Source: Phytoseiulus persimilis
Taxonomy: Eukaryota > Arthropoda > Arachnida > Mesostigmata > Phytoseiidae
Length of the DNA: 64,000 nt
NCBI GenBank assembly: GCA_037576195.1
Contig: CM075101.1
Location: 41,230,001 to 41,294,000, forward strand
Reading direction: 5' to 3'
In this document: positions 48,089 to 59,648 of the stretch, in pieces
How the letters are laid out: every line of letters begins with the position of its first letter
Position numbering within the stretch: the first letter of the stretch is position 1
Program-made: the position numbers and the translations under genes
Notes under the pieces: model-generated
What the model was told of the DNA's origin: nothing
What the model saw: only the letters and a program-made list of their open reading frames with translations
Databases searched by the model: none

Positions 48089-49642
48089 ATGCCAGGCTAT
48101 ACGGAGGAGTTCGGACTCCTGTTTGGGAACTGTCGAGCTGATCTCGAGGACTACCTGAGAGGCTTGGCCCTCGACTTGAAGCTGGCGCCTGATTCTCATT
48201 TCCGTTCGATTTGCTGGCGGATCTTCCTCGATTGCTTACCCGAAGATCGGGTTGAATGGCCACAAGCTTTGAAACGCAAGCGCATGGAATACAGTGAGAA
48301 GCAATCCGAGTTCGATTTCAATCCACGAGAAGAAATCGGTGATAATCCCCTCTCTCAAGATGATGAGTCGAAGTGGAACAAGTACTTTCAAGACCAGGAG
48401 CTCCGCCAAATGATTCAACAAGATGTTTCCCGGACGTGGCCAGAGATCGAACTGTTCCAAAGCGAGCGAATTCACAATATGATGACAGCCATACTGTTCT
48501 ACTACTCTAAAGCGAGGCCCGCGTTATCGTATCGACAGGGCATGCACGAAATTCTCGCGCCCATCATCTATGTGATACTCTGTGATCAAAAGGCATTTAA
48601 GCATGCCAAGGATACCGGCGAACTGAGCGGTCTCACCCATGGCAACTCACTGATGCTCAACGATCTGCTTGACCCGAAATTCACGGCTCACGATTCGTAC
48701 GCCATGTTCTGCTCTTTGATGGAAACCTTGGAGAGTTGGTATTCTTGCACAGAGAACGGGCAAACTGCTAACGAGACTCCACGGCCGTTTTCCAAGTCTT
48801 CGCTCGAAGTTCAGACGGTTCTCGGTCTCAAATTGAACAGGATCAACCAACTCATACTCAAACGGTTGGACCCGACCCTGCAGGGGTACATGGAAACCCT
48901 GGAAATCAATGCACAAGTATTCGGGATTCGATGGCTCCGCTTGCTATTCGGGAGGGAATATCCTCTGCGAAGTGTCCTGTGTCTGTGGGACACCATTTTC
49001 GCCGACTCCATATCACTCGATTTGGCCGATTACATTTTCGCGGCAATGCTGGTGGCGATTCGGGATCGTCTCCTATCGTCAGACTACTCGGGTTGTCTCG
49101 GTCTGCTGATGCGTTATCCTGAGGACGTCGATGTTCTGTTTGTCGTGAAGTTGGCTCTGCATTTCCGAGATCACTACAAATATCCCCGACCTGTTCGCCA
49201 GATCCTGGACGAGCGGCCGAAGTCTCCGAAACGGAACAGCAAGCCGAATAGGCCACTCACTCTCGATTTCCTCTCGCCTGAATCAGACGAGAACGATTGG
49301 CAAAACATGGTCAGTAGCGGAAACGCGGGAGCCGCCCGCGAACTCGGTATGACAACGACGGGCCGCCAACTCGCTCAGATGAAAACCAGGGTTACTGAAT
49401 GTGCCTTGGGGATGGACGCGAACCTCTCAGTCCTCCAACAGGCACTGAGATCGAGCGGAATCGCCGAGGAGGCGCTAGTGGCCCTCGCTCAGTTGAAAAG
49501 CATTCGTGACCAGCTGAAGGAAATGTCCGGTGCCGAGGACATCGAAGAGGAAGACTGGACTTTCGTTGGTACCCCCCAAGAAAACAATGGATCTTTCGAC
49601 GTCTTGAAGAAGAAAATCAACGGGCTCATCAACCGAGATTGA
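48089..49642 (+). CDS. TBC1D5: TBC1 domain protein 5, Rab7 GAP
   Basis: A single exon of 517 residues from the ATG at 48089 (context GTCGCCATGC). MPGYTEEFGLLFGNC and the following domain match TBC1D5. The TBC dual-finger residues are intact: Arg115 in MIQQDVSRTWPE and Gln150 in SYRQGMHEILAP. TBC1D5 stimulates GTP hydrolysis by Rab7 on late endosomes, works with retromer, and links to autophagy. Near the C terminus an acidic EEEDWTFVGT (Trp490) fits the LC3-interacting W-x-x-V pattern, an inference consistent with LIR motifs in human TBC1D5. The protein is shorter than the human form, lacking much of the disordered tail. The frame stays open upstream to 47867, so a longer N terminus is possible. 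Confidence 0.93.
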   Translation: MPGYTEEFGLLFGNCRADLEDYLRGLALDLKLAPDSHFRSICWRIFLDCLPEDRVEWPQALKRKRMEYSEKQSEFDFNPREEIGDNPLSQDDESKWNKYFQDQELRQMIQQDVSRTWPEIELFQSERIHNMMTAILFYYSKARPALSYRQGMHEILAPIIYVILCDQKAFKHAKDTGELSGLTHGNSLMLNDLLDPKFTAHDSYAMFCSLMETLESWYSCTENGQTANETPRPFSKSSLEVQTVLGLKLNRINQLILKRLDPTLQGYMETLEINAQVFGIRWLRLLFGREYPLRSVLCLWDTIFADSISLDLADYIFAAMLVAIRDRLLSSDYSGCLGLLMRYPEDVDVLFVVKLALHFRDHYKYPRPVRQILDERPKSPKRNSKPNRPLTLDFLSPESDENDWQNMVSSGNAGAARELGMTTTGRQLAQMKTRVTECALGMDANLSVLQQALRSSGIAEEALVALAQLKSIRDQLKEMSGAEDIEEEDWTFVGTPQENNGSFDVLKKKINGLINRD

Positions 49643-51473
49643 TTATGTCTCAGATAGAATATCGTTGGGATTTTCCTTACCATCCAACTTTCGACATTTC
49701 TCCGTTGGCGAAGTTGCATCTGATGGGACCGATGGACTACTTTCATGGAGAGAGACGAACGGAGAAGTCAATGCCGAGACCCGAATCTGGTGGAGGGTGC
49801 AGCACGAGGCACGAACTTTGTTCAAGCGGGCGTGCCACCCAAGCTCGTTGAGTGTGAACTCCCAATCTCGATGATATCATGAGAAGTAACATCAACTTCG
49901 AGGTGGAATCTGTATTACGATGTTTGTTTTACCTATCTCTACACTGTTATGGACTTCGGGGAGTAATCAGTGAACTTTCCATGCGGTCGGTCTGATTGAG
50001 ATTTCATAGGATTGGATAGTTCGTTTGGTTCAATCTTCACTCGTCGTCTGGTTCGTTCTCTCCCCCCGTACTCCATCTGGAGTCGCTGTTTGTATGTCAA
50101 CAACGACATTCCTGAACTCTCGTTTCATTCTGCTAGGATACCAGTGAGGAGAAGAGCCAACAGAGTGTGGATAAATACTCAGCAGTTCAGTCATAAAGCG
50201 AGATCTGAAATATACACCTGGTTATGAATATATACATATATATATAAATATCTATACCTACAAACAGACTGGATACAATACAGCGGCATGATAGACACAA
50301 CACCCCGGAGCATACATCTATCTTATTGTCGGCGTCAGCAAAGGTCTTAACGGGAGAGGATGCCCGTTGTCCGAATGAAACGGTGACCGAATTTCACGAA
50401 TTTTCCCTAGGAAATATGAGTTACTGCAATAAACGGAGTTGACTCTGGACCCGGAGGCTGTTCATTTTGATTCCGACATCGAGCCACGTTCCCGAGGCCT
50501 TCGGGAGCTCCAGATGAGAAGGACTGGAAATTTAAGCAGCGAGCTGGGCGGCGAACGGTCTTTCTGGTCGTCCGTCGTGTTCGCGATCGCGCGCGTGATC
50601 ACAGCCGCCCATGAGATATGATATTTAATCATTAGAGGCAGCGAAAAAAAGCGGCAGATGAAAGCCATTCCGTCGAGCGATTAGCACCTGTTTTCGAAGC
50701 TCCGTTTGCTGAATGATGTCACATGTTCATCGATCACGGCTGACTAGAGAAAGACCCTGATTCATCAGAAGCATCGGACGGAACGCCAGGGAAGGACGAG
50801 AGAAACGGCATTCGTCAGAAAACGCTGAGAGGAGCAGAACGAGAGCAGGAGAACGCTCCGTAAACAACATGACTCACGCCACGTCGCAGTCGGGGAGCGG
50901 GTTAGCCAGCGGTTTAATATTGTTTGGGAGCGACCTTGGACCCGTCATCCGGAAAAACATCCTCTTCTGACATTTGGATCGACGAGGAGAAATTGACTCT
51001 TGATATGACCGGAAACAGTCTGAAATTCCGGCATCTGTTGTCGGAACTGCTTCCATGAGGAACTGGTTTCAACTGATCCAAATATCCCCTTCGTTTGTCC
51101 GTTATCACATTGCCTGTCTTGAATTCTTCAACAACACGAATAGCTGATGTTCCCGGCCGTTGTGAAAACGTATAAGAACGATTTGCGAGCCCTCTAAACA
51201 CAACCGAGGAGCTTCTGCTTCAATACCATTCGAATACCAAGCGGTTGAACGCCGCATGTAACCTCACCGCAATGTTCCAGACAGGCTTATATTGGAGACT
51301 CCATTCGATAAAGCAAAAAACAATATTCCCAAACACCAACCAGAGCATATGAGTCATTCGCAGACGGCTTTATCTCTACGAGAGGATATGGAATCGAAAC
51401 ATCAGATTTTCCTACCGTCGCAGCTTCGCTGGACAGAGAAGAGCCACCGAGCTCCCAAGCTAATGCTGCAATC
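49643..51473. other. Intergenic, no gene recognised
   Basis: 3' flank of TBC1D5 and upstream flank of CNPPD1. It contains an AT-rich microsatellite at 50222-50262. Other ORFs are short and unsupported. Confidence 0.35.
50222..50262. repeat. AT-rich microsatellite
   Basis: Alternating TATATA-type tract. Confidence 0.85.
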
Positions 51474-53370
51474 ATGCTCTCCGGGAATTTCTTCCCGCCT
51501 GAAACTAAGGTCCGGTCTGGCCTCAATCGAAATCCCGGAAATTCCCAACAAACGGAACAAACGGTATACTTACGTTCAGATGTTTCATTGATATTTCAGT
51601 TATTCGATGAGCACGACAAGCAATCCGAAAGATTCCGAAAGACACTGTACTATGGAGAACTTCCCCAATACTCAGACCGACCTTCTCTTGCGCTGACTTC
51701 ACTCGCTCTGGAATTCTTCACGAAATCGCTGCCACCTCGAGATGAGCTTCGATTCCTGGATATGGAGTACGCTTCGAGGGTGATGAGGTGAGAGAAGTCG
51801 AAGCACTCTCTAGGTACTCGCTTCCAGAAATTTTTATGCACGTTCAAGACTGAGTGAACGTTTCTGAGCAGGACACTCAACCACTTATGTCGTCGCTTCG
51901 CGAACTCAATGGGCTGCCATATGTTGGACAATCGATTGCTCTCATACACTTTCGAGGCCAACCAGCTTCATTTCCATCCGTTAACGTTTTGAATCCTTTG
52001 CAGGAACGCTTGCGTCACACCGGCCTCAGTGGTGATCGCATTGATGTACGCCGACCGTCTTCGCCAAAACAATCCACAATACATGGCTCAAGCGAACTCT
52101 TGTGACCTGTTTCTGGTATCAATGTTGGTAGCCTCCAAGTTCCTGTACGACGATGGAGCGGAAGATGAGGTGTTCAACGGAGAATGGGCTGAAGCTGCAG
52201 GATTGGAACTCTCGCAATTGAACCGCGAAGAAAGGAACTTTCTCCAGGCTATCCAATGGAAGCTCATGGTTCGTGACTTCATCCGAAGCCTCCGTTTGAC
52301 CCCGAAGCACATGGGAACTCTCAATGCGAAACAGATTCAACCCAACCAGCGTCGGTGCTGGCCACCGTTTCGACGATACAACCGAGACGGGAGCAATCTG
52401 GCTTCCATTCGGACACCCCTCCGAATCCTTGCCGAGAATAGATTCCCAATCTGTCCTTCCTTGTCCACAGGTCAAGGCCAACGATTTCGATTTGGTTGTT
52501 GCTGACATGGAGAAGCGGATCGCTCTCAAAGAGCTATCGAGAAGGAAAGACTCAACTCTGACTTACACGGAGCTCGACGTGCTCACTAAACAATCTCGTC
52601 CGATATCAGAAATCTACATTGCGCTCTATGATCATATACTCAAGGTGATTGAGAGGTTCTCAGCTGCTTTTACAGGATCCCTTTAAACGTTTCTAATGCT
52701 ACCCGGTCTGCCGAAGCGTTGGAGATCCGTCTAACATTCGCCGATTCCGACACACACGTAGAGAAAGAATGATTCTTCCCGATGCTTAATTGCTCCCGTT
52801 GATTTCCAGGTCATGTCAGTATCGCTGATGAGCTACTGTGCCTGTCTCCTGACGGTTTTCGCATCAGTGGCCGCAGTGAACTTCGTGATTCCTGTGATGA
52901 AGAATTCCGAAATGAAGCTCCCCGTCCCGGGGACCGAGACAATCGCCAATTCCTCATTGCCAACCTCAACGGACAGTTCTCTTCCTTATTCTGGAGTCCT
53001 CCTCGACCATCAGAGAGAGCTAGCAGTCATGATGAGAGCTGAGCCTCAGCTGGAGAACTCAACTTTCTGCTGTTTCAGGAACATGGGTTGGTTTTCAAGT
53101 CCGAACAATCGGAATCCTCTTTCTATATCCATCGGGAATATCCGCGTGTTCCAGCGGTTTCCTGGCGAAAAGTGTAAGGAGCGAGCTAAGGGTGTCTCGG
53201 TTCCGTTCCCAGGTGACACAGACGTATACGCGAGCCGGAAACAGGAGCTCTACGTGATCGGATCGAAACCGTGGGAGATTCTCCAGCAGATGAAGATGCT
53301 GTCGAAAGTAGGCATACTCCCCAACGATGTCTTCCCGTTCACGAGAGAACCTCGGATGATACTTGCGTGA
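51474..53370 (+). CDS. CNPPD1: Cyclin Pas1/PHO80 domain-containing protein CNPPD1
   Basis: Exons 51600..51787, 52004..52268, 52471..52644 and 52810..53370 join in phase and align with CNPPD1. Landmarks are FRKTLYYGELP, a cyclin-box core (NACVTPASVVIALMYADRL, CDLFLVSMLVASKFLYDDG, EVFNGEWAEAAGLEL, RNFLQAIQWKLM), FDLVVADMEKRI, and a hydrophobic segment SYCACLLTVFASVAAVNFVI. A tiny first exon 51474..51509 (MLSGNFFPPETK) with an AAG|GTCCGG donor fits the phase and brings the total to 407 residues, close to human CNPPD1 (about 410); this exon is inferred. The protein is a membrane-associated cyclin-box family member of poorly known function. AATAAA is at 53598. Confidence 0.88.
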
Positions 53371-53597
53371 TGGATCCATTCTTCCGTCGAGTTGTGTTTG
53401 AAGGCCAAAAAGCGCCAAAAATTTTAATCTCCAAGCAACGATTCACGCGCATGGGTCGTGCGCTGGGTACTTAATGTTTGATGCACGTGGTAACGTTACA
53501 TGAGGGTGACAGGAAAACAAAGAAATCAATCGGCGGAGCCAAAACACTGATTTTCACCGTGTGAAATCCAGCTTACCGCCAATTAAACAGTTTTTTG

Positions 53598-53603
53598 AAT
53601 AAA
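53598..53603 (+). terminator. Poly(A) signal of CNPPD1
   Basis: AATAAA about 230 nt after the stop codon. Confidence 0.5.
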
Positions 53604-55107
53604 GTATTGCCACACTTTGCCAGAGGAGCTTCTCTTCTTTACGAGGTTTTGACGGGGAAGTTCACTGGAGCGCTGGCGCAACGAAGGCGCAAAATCAGAC
53701 TCGAAGTGAGCCCGAGTAAGGAAGATGCGGACTCGTGCGAAGCATCCTGGAGGCGAATCCTGGAGCGGCCTTCAGTTCGTGCGGAGAATACACGTGACAG
53801 ACAGTGGAACAGAGAATGAAATGAGGCCTGGCATCGGCCATATTGGAGCAGCTGAGAGATGCCGCCCACGGAGTCCGCGAGCGCTGCCTCCTCGCGATTC
53901 GTTCTTCACTGGCAGTCGAGCTGATCCATCTTTCTCGGTCCAAATATTCATTTCGAGACCACGGTCGGAGGGAATTGAGCAAGCGTGCCAATTGATTGCG
54001 GGACAGTGCCACGGAGGGAACCACAATCCCCCAGCATCGAGTTCGGAGGCGATCATCGCACCATGCTCCCCGACCCAATAATAGTGATCCCGTGCGGAAG
54101 GGCTGCCGAGACCTCGAGGCACTGGGCTCCTACTACGGATGGGTGGTACGAACATCAACTCCGGGCTCGAGAATCATAAAATGCTATTGCGATAGAGCAT
54201 AATCCTTGCAAAGAAGAACTCAACTGCGTCGGCGAGGATCCAGTCACTTCGCTCCCCTACTTTGCGCCTTTGTATTCCATGGTGAAGAATATTCTCATCA
54301 GAAAAGTTGACCGGCCGTTGACCTGAGTAGACAGCTCGTATTCCTGACGAGACCGATGAATGGAGACTGCTGCCGCATTCGACAACGAGATGAAGTTGGA
54401 CGGAGTCGAAACACCCAGAGCGATACAGCCAACGGGATGAAGTCAGCAGAGTCCTAACACCTAGAACGATTCAGCAAACGAGAAGCCAAGCCAGCGAGCA
54501 GCCCACCATCGCTATCCGCAATCAACGGCGGTTTCCAGCAAGTGCTCCATCGGCACCACTGATGTGCGGATGGACACACATCGATTGACAGATGTGGAAT
54601 TCTTGACGATATCAACTGCAGCGGAGGCAGAAGCCACCTTTGGGCTTCGGGCTTAGATAATCGATCGGCGGAAACGCTCAACAACGTCCAGAATAAAGGC
54701 GGTGGCGTTCGACCGCTCCGTCCGACCGCGGGTTCGTCCTGGTATTTCGACTGCTCCTGCTGTGTCTCCTTTCTTTGCGACGCGTCGCTTCGTGGTTCCG
54801 TCGTTGCTCGATCAAACGGATTCGTCGAATTCGTCCCAGCACTGCGGAACCAATGAATCCCATGAATCAATGGAATCAAATCGTGGAGACAGCGACAGGC
54901 AAACCAGAAAAGAAGCAAGCAAGCATTTCTGCTCCCTCTCCGCTAGAAGAAAGGAGTCGGATGAGTTTCAGTTACCACATACCAGCAGCACGCCAGCCAT
55001 CGACCTGGCTGTCGTGAGCGGCTTTTCGATGCTTTCGCCAAGCGAAGCTTTCCTTTCGACTCGTTCGAGCCGTTCGGTGGGATGGGCATCGCGACGATCT
55101 TGTTGTG
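53604..55107. other. Intergenic, no gene recognised
   Basis: Overlapping antisense ORFs of 120-166 codons occur in GC-richer sequence without motifs. The upstream flank of LDAH lies here. Confidence 0.35.
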
Positions 55108-56934
55108 ATGAAGTGTCGCCGGAACTTGGTTTACCTCTCTGCGCTCCTATGCTGCGCCCAGGCCTCCAAGGATCAGCCCCCGTTCAACTACCTAATGGTT
55201 GATGACTGCCCGACGCAGCTGCTGCGCTTCACGACGTCTGGTACCAACGTTTCCGAAAGTTTCGATCTTCTCTATAACGGTTTTTTGGCGGAAGACAAGC
55301 AGAAAATGATCGTCTTCGTCGTACCTGGTGAGTAATTCCGAAATATAGTCTCCGGCGTGGAGGACGATGAGGCAGACTCGGTCCTCCGCACGCATCCGCA
55401 CGACGTTCGTCAGAATGCGTGCTAGGACCCCTGTCTGAAAAGAGCTACCGATGCCAGAATCCTGCGAAACACGGATTCGGGCCCCTTTTCCGTCGCTGTC
55501 CTGCACTGCACGACCTCTTCGTGGACCAGAGGGTGGCTGCAGGAGAACTAACTTCGTGTGGGGCCTAACGGCCTGGTCGGATCGAAGCTGATAGGTCACC
55601 AATCTCGTTTCCTCCTGCTCATTTCAGGGAACCCAGGGCCGATAGGATTTTACGCGGATTTCATGAAGGAAATATTCACCGGTAACGAGGACAGCATAGA
55701 GGTCTGGGGAGTTTCACATGCTGGTCATGTCGTTCTGCCAAAAGATATGCAGAAGTCTTATTCGGACATGAAAAGGTTCGCTTTTGTGTCGGAGTCCCGC
55801 GAAGTACCTCCAGTCTGATTGATGCGACCTTTGTCGACGCCATGGCGCTATTCCTCGTCTCCTCGAGATCCCCGATGACGCGAACAAGGAGTACTCATTC
55901 GATCCCTCATTTTCTTTAAAGATGGTTCTCGACTGCTGGAGAGGTGGAACACAAAATGCGTTTTCTCCAGAAATTCGTTCCGAAAGAGACGCCGCTGGTT
56001 TTGATTGGGCATTCCATAGGCAGCTACATGGCACTTCAGATAACTGACAAGCTCAAGGACCATAATGTCAGTCTCTAAGTCTTACTGCGGTCTCCGTCCC
56101 AATCCTCTATGGGGCTTTCTCGTGTCATTCTGGGGTATTCCTCCGGAATCGACAAATTCGTAGCCCCTGAAACCGAATCAGCAACTTCGACCGTTTTCAG
56201 ATTGTACACACCTACCTGCTATTCCCCGCCATCGAGCGTCTGGCCAGAGGAATGAACGCACCCATGCTGAATGCGTTGTCGACGTATTTGCGCCAGCCGT
56301 TCATGGCTTTAGTATATTCGGTTCACATGGTTCCCGCGATGCTTGTCAAGCGCATGTTCCAGCTTGCCGTTAGAATGCACTACGGGGAGGGAAAGGAATC
56401 GTTCGTACAAAACGTCCTCTCACTCTCATCGCCCTCTGTCATGCGAGCTGTGATTGACACGACCCAGGACATCTTGAAGAAAGTCGGAGATCGCGACGAC
56501 GATGCCATCGCGAGGTGAATCGAGGGAACACAAGTGGATTCTGCCCCGCGGTGGTATTGATGTTGGCAATGAAGTGAACTCTCCTCCAATCTGCGTTTTG
56601 CAGGAACTTGGACAAGCTGACGTTTTACTACGGACTGAATGACCACTGGGCGCCGCGGGAGTTCCCGATGCAACTTCGGAGGATGTTCCCGCGATCCGAC
56701 GTGAGATTCTGTTTCGAAGGCTTCCGACATGCATTTGTTGTGGATGCTGGACGCGAAATGGGCGATATAGTCAAGAACTGGATGAGAGCTCAGAACATTC
56801 TCCCGTTCGGGCTCCCTTCCGACCAAAATGCACATACCACTCAGTCCATATCATCTACGATGCCGATTTCCCCCACGGCATCGACGGATATCATGACGAT
56901 ACCGGACTATTTCAATGAAACCGCGATCCAATAA
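55108..56934 (+). CDS. LDAH: Lipid droplet-associated serine hydrolase
   Basis: Exons 55108..55327, 55628..55775, 55922..56066, 56201..56514 and 56604..56934 join in phase to 385 residues. The alpha/beta-hydrolase fold is clear: FVVPGNPGPIGFYADFM, EVWGVSHAGHV, the nucleophile Ser154 in LIGHSIGSYMALQI, Asp289 in YYGLNDHW and His318 in GFRHAFV. LDAH proteins sit on lipid droplets and affect neutral-lipid and sterol-ester turnover. The N terminus MKCRRNLVYLSALLCCAQA is hydrophobic and signal-like, unlike the vertebrate protein, and may anchor it to the ER or droplet. The C-terminal tail after the fold is Ser/Thr-rich. The AATAAA signal overlaps the stop codon. Confidence 0.93.
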
Positions 56935-56935
56935 A
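56930..56935 (+). terminator. Poly(A) signal overlapping the LDAH stop codon
   Basis: AATAAA spans the last coding bases and the TAA stop (CAATAAAAG). If used, the 3' UTR would be only about 10-30 nt. Confidence 0.5.
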
Positions 56936-57551
56936 AGAAACCGAACCATCTGTGGACTCCCCGGCTCTTTATCTCCAATCCGGCGTCTAGCTGCGAACCT
57001 GAAGCTGAGAACCGGGAAGCTTCCTCGAGTTAATACTCCCGGAAGGTGGGCTGGCATGACATTGGAATCCTTGGTCCCGAGTACGACAAGGTGAGCGGTG
57101 AACTGTGCAAGACGCGGAGGGGAGAAACTATGAACCGATGCATCGGAGGACTTTTCTCGAGCGAATTGAGGTATGAGATCAAAGGGATCCGGAAGCTTAT
57201 CGTAAGATACGACATATTTGATCGGCGAAGGCGTTTTCTCACGAGCGCCTCACCGAACTTTTCGCTCTCTGTTCAACTCTGTTCCCATCATTAAATGGAA
57301 GGGAGCACACATGAATGCGCTGACGAGTCTCCTTCGTTGGTGAGTATTTCGGGTAGTTCGCGAACTGCGCTGGCCCCTGTGATTTCAGGAACGAGAGAGC
57401 GGCCCTATTCCATGAATATACCGCGAATCTAGGGTGTATTTCGATTGGGAATCCCGCCAGCTTACGGTCGAGATGAGTGACATGGAAAGCGAGGTCAGTC
57501 GTCTCGTACAAGTGAAGCGTGACGAGAAACAACGTTAACTTTTTTTACTCC
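56936..57551. other. Intergenic, no gene recognised
   Basis: Short ORFs only. An open stretch at 57046-57294 (+) has no motif. Confidence 0.35.
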
Positions 57552-57767
57552 CCTGAAGTCTGGGAGATAAAGGACTACTTTTTTGACTGAAAACATTACG
57601 GGAACTTCTGCTTGTGTGCACGCATGTGAATACCGATAATTTTGCGCGATGTAGCAACGTTCCGTCAATCAAGGAAGAACGCCAGATCTTGAAAATTCCA
57701 TCGATGACTGTGAATTCTGGGTGAATTTATGGTTGAAAAAGTAGTCCCTTATCCCCCAGACTTTAGG
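57552..57767. mobile_element. MITE with about 35-bp terminal inverted repeats
   Basis: Left arm CCTGAAGTCTGGGAGATAAA plus GGACTACTTTTT, right arm AAAAAGTAGTCCCTTAT plus CCCCCAGACTTTAGG, nearly perfect inverted repeats around a 150-bp core without coding capacity. A clear target duplication could not be fixed. Confidence 0.8.
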
Positions 57768-58276
57768 TTACGTTCTCTGCTCGGGTCTCACCGCTCTCTT
57801 TTTTCTTCCGTTGGTGTTGCTCTGTATTTCATCGACAGCCGAAGTTAATAGCTGTTCTCTTGTCACCTTCGAGGGTAAAAAGTCGTACTTCCGACTTCCG
57901 GCGCAGAGTGAATGTCTCATACATCGAATCCGTGACGCCTGTGAAGATGGGATTGTTCTCTTCCTCTTCTTTCGGGTGTTTGCTCGGTATTCTAGGGCTT
58001 GGAACCTCCCGATTGGTTCCCAAGCACGATGAAGAGTGCTCTTAGAGAAAAGTCTCCCTCCATCATCTCTGGTGACACTTTATCGCCTGCTACCAACGCT
58101 ATCAAGTACGAATTACGCGTTTCTACAGTGCTTGAATCCTCCCAACAGTGCCCGCCCGAATCCCCTTCGTTGTCACCCAGTTCATGGCAGTTGAAAATTC
58201 TCAAACGGGGTCTGTGCTCGTCATGTTGACGTCAAGCCTATCGAGGGTTCCTCGCGAGCTAACCGAGGGGTCCGCA
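57768..58276. other. Intergenic between two repeat elements
   Basis: Short ORFs only. A frame from an ATG near 57947 reads MGLFSSSSFGCLLGILGLG, weakly signal-like and unsupported. Confidence 0.3.
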
Positions 58277-58794
58277 TTTTAGCGCAGTTGATTCGAGTGA
58301 GGTCGATTTAGGCGCCGCTGAGTTGAGCGCAACGAGTTCACTCGCGCTGCTGTGAGTGTAGAGTTTCAGACAGAGGAAGTGAGAAATCCCATATCCGCCG
58401 TTCGCAGACTACTCGACGAACAAACAAGGGACGGCTTCTCGGTGCAACATGAAGAAGAGAAACCGAACCTCATCAGAAACATTTCGCCTTCTCCAGCTAA
58501 GCTACGTCCATCCGTCTGGTTCATCGAGGGAATGTCGTAACCGAGTTATCTCATGCCGTCGGCTGCTTTCTCCTCTCCATATTCCGAGGAGCAACCGTAC
58601 TTTCTTTGTTTTTCGAGAAGTCTACAATCGCCGGATCAGTGAGGAATTTTCCCCTTCCTCCATCTCATACTCCACACTGATGGCAGCGCGAGTGAGTTTG
58701 TTACGCTCAAATCAACTGCGCTCAACTAAATTGCGCTCAAATAAACTACGCTAAAATCGGCCTCGCTCTGATCAATTGCGCTCGAATCGATTGA
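58277..58794. mobile_element. Foldback-like element with subterminal GCGCTCAA repeats
   Basis: The left end has AGCGCAGTTGATTCGAGTG and GAGTTGAGCGCAAC. The right end has inverted versions in tandem (AATCAACTGCGCTCAAC, AAATTGCGCTCAAATAAAC, AATTGCGCTCGAATCGATT). The short TGCGCTCAA-type unit is repeated about five times at the right end. The interior of about 400 bp has no recognised gene. Confidence 0.6.
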
Positions 58795-59648
58795 CATGCA
58801 CATCAGGACCATACCACCGCCCCCCGACTCCGAGCCGTACTTTCGGAAAAAAATCGAAGTTTGTCGTTCGCGTCAGAGAACGCGATGCCAGGAACCGTGG
58901 TCTCAGATTGGATTATGAATCCGCCTGCCGCAAAGTATCGTACTCTGAAGGGGCGAAGCGCGCTCATCGAGTCCTTAATCCGGGAGAATATCCCAGAGTC
59001 CAGGAAAATCACGTTCACTATCAATACTTTACACTGCAGCGGGAGTTCAACTACGATATTGCGTTTTCCGCTCGACACGATGGTATAAACTTGCGTACGA
59101 GTTCCTGAATCAGCCGATACATCTCGTTATACTGAACCTCGATTCGTCGGCCTCGAGCCGAGTCTGACTCGCGACGAATGAGACAATCTCGGAGCGGTAC
59201 ATACTCCCGAAACAACGAAGATATGTACCCTGAAGGAAAAGCTGAGTTCGCACTTCCCCCATGGTTGACCGCTAGCGAGCGGGGCGGTACTTGTTGGACC
59301 AAACTGAAGAACCTGTTCTGCTGTTCTCCTGCTGACAGTATTGACATACTCTGCAATACGTAAATATTAGTGTCCGTTGAGTATTTTGTGCCGAAGAGTA
59401 TTTTGTGCTCACCCGTTACGTTTCTTTTACAGGCACGTCAGAGGGTCCCGTGCCCATATTGCGGTCAGTGCGATTCTGGGAATTCTAACCTGTGATTGCG
59501 GGGGAGCCTTCTGTCTGTTTACAGTTTCGAAATCGAGTTGATCTCGATCACGTGGTAATGACATACATTCTTCAGGGAGAGTAGTAGGCGGAGCAAAACG
59601 CGCCCTCAGGCGACAGCTCCCATCAATTCCGTGAGGATACGATTGTCG
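58795..59648. other. Unassigned open region
   Basis: Frames are open on both strands over 58776-59356. Some text is protein-like (YRTLKGRSALIESLIREN on plus; EMYRLIQELVRKFI on minus) but no splice model or family emerged. It may contain a 5' exon of the gene starting at 59649. Confidence 0.2.

Noticed and set aside
53695-54158. Overlapping 118-128 codon ORFs on both strands
   Set aside because: All open because of GC-rich sequence; no motif, start context or splice pattern favours any one.
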